Shown here: piece after piece, positions 63,868-64,000 of the stretch
Layout of the letters: every line of letters starts with the position of its first letter
Numbering within the stretch: position 1 is the stretch's first letter
Source of the DNA: Draconibacterium aestuarii
GTDB taxonomy: Bacteria; Bacteroidota; Bacteroidia; Bacteroidales; Prolixibacteraceae
Direction of reading: 5' to 3'
NCBI GenBank assembly: GCA_026671195.1
Contig: JAPOHD010000002.1
Coordinates: 1 to 64,000 of the forward strand
DNA: 64,000 nucleotides
Translations under genes and position numbers: made by a program
The notes under the pieces: model-generated
Databases searched by the model: none
Seen by the model: only the letters and a program-made list of their open reading frames with translations
What the model was told of the DNA's origin: nothing

Positions 63868-64000
63868 TTATTCCCAGCCTGAATTCTGTTCTAACGCTTC
63901 ATTAAGTATCAATTGGGTTTTTGGAATAGGATTCAGGTTATAATGATTCTGCCATCCCTTTCCTTGTTTTACAAAATCGCCAACACAAACTACACGGCCA
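63868..64000 (-). CDS. SusD/RagB-family glycan-binding lipoprotein, C-terminal end only
   Basis: About 43 residues are visible, running off the window edge. 'NHYNLNPIPKTQLILNEAL' followed by 'EQNSGWE' and a stop is the signature end of SusD proteins (N-P-I-P, then Q-N-x-G-W). SusD pairs with a SusC TonB-dependent porin to import oligosaccharides. The rest of the gene and the SusC partner should lie just beyond 64000. Confidence 0.88.
   Translation of the reverse strand, partial: GRVVCVGDFVKQGKGWQNHYNLNPIPKTQLILNEALEQNSGWE

Overview
The window looks like a chromosomal segment of a saccharolytic member of the Bacteroidota, probably of the Marinilabiliales/Prolixibacteraceae type (inference). 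The reasons are the many lipoprotein and Sec signal peptides, the -7 boxes of the form TAnnTTTG, the C-terminus of a SusD-like protein at the right edge, several polysaccharide-degrading clusters with S1 sulfatases, and Bacteroidota-type families such as DUF4301, DUF4197 and Smr proteins with a DUF2027-type N-terminus.

Region 1 (about 0.1-16.9 kb, all + strand) is a tightly packed glycan-degradation cluster: a small lipoprotein, a GH106 rhamnosidase-type enzyme, three tandem GH28-type proteins (the third short and without the catalytic aspartates), a GH29 fucosidase, a GH141-like beta-helix protein, an M28 peptidase, a URO-D-fold protein, a GH92 mannosidase and a DUF1080 lipoprotein. The mix points to a deoxysugar-rich, pectin-like polymer such as rhamnogalacturonan. 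No SusC/SusD pair is visible on this side.

Region 2 (16.9-42.5 kb) is mostly housekeeping: EamA transporter, MaoC hydratase, aroE with a low-molecular-weight phosphatase, a DUF368 membrane protein, TPR protein, DUF4301, two radical-SAM proteins, PAS protein, DUF4197 lipoprotein, a PlsC-GNAT fusion, a QueG-related ferredoxin-like protein, a flavoprotein, an ABC permease, YwbE, an ABC-F ATPase, a stand-alone trpB and an acyl-CoA synthetase. Three intergenic stretches here (near 25.4, 29.2 and 33.4-34.2 kb) carry related palindromic repeats, and two others carry long hairpins.

Region 3 (42.5-48.7 kb, - strand) is a four-gene unit: propeller-like lipoprotein, small outer-membrane-barrel-like protein, two-domain SGNH esterase and S1 sulfatase. 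queA and a DUF2027/Smr gene follow, transcribed divergently from a shared promoter region.

Region 4 (51.2-56.7 kb, + strand) is the most striking part. It is a compact, translationally coupled oleB-oleA-oleA-like-oleC-oleD operon for head-to-head long-chain olefin (beta-lactone) biosynthesis. It contains two OleA-type proteins: one has an intact Cys-His-Asn triad, while the second has lost the triad but keeps the glutamate that OleA dimers donate across the subunit interface. This suggests a heterodimeric OleA. An unrecognised 228-residue protein follows, then a 21/42-bp tandem repeat with helically phased T-tracts.

Region 5 (58.2-64 kb, - strand) is the downstream part of a second polysaccharide-utilisation locus: the SusD C-terminus, a terminator, two sulfatases and a GH95-type enzyme. 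It suggests a sulfated fucose- or galactose-containing glycan.

All assignments were made by reading the sequence only; no database search was run.
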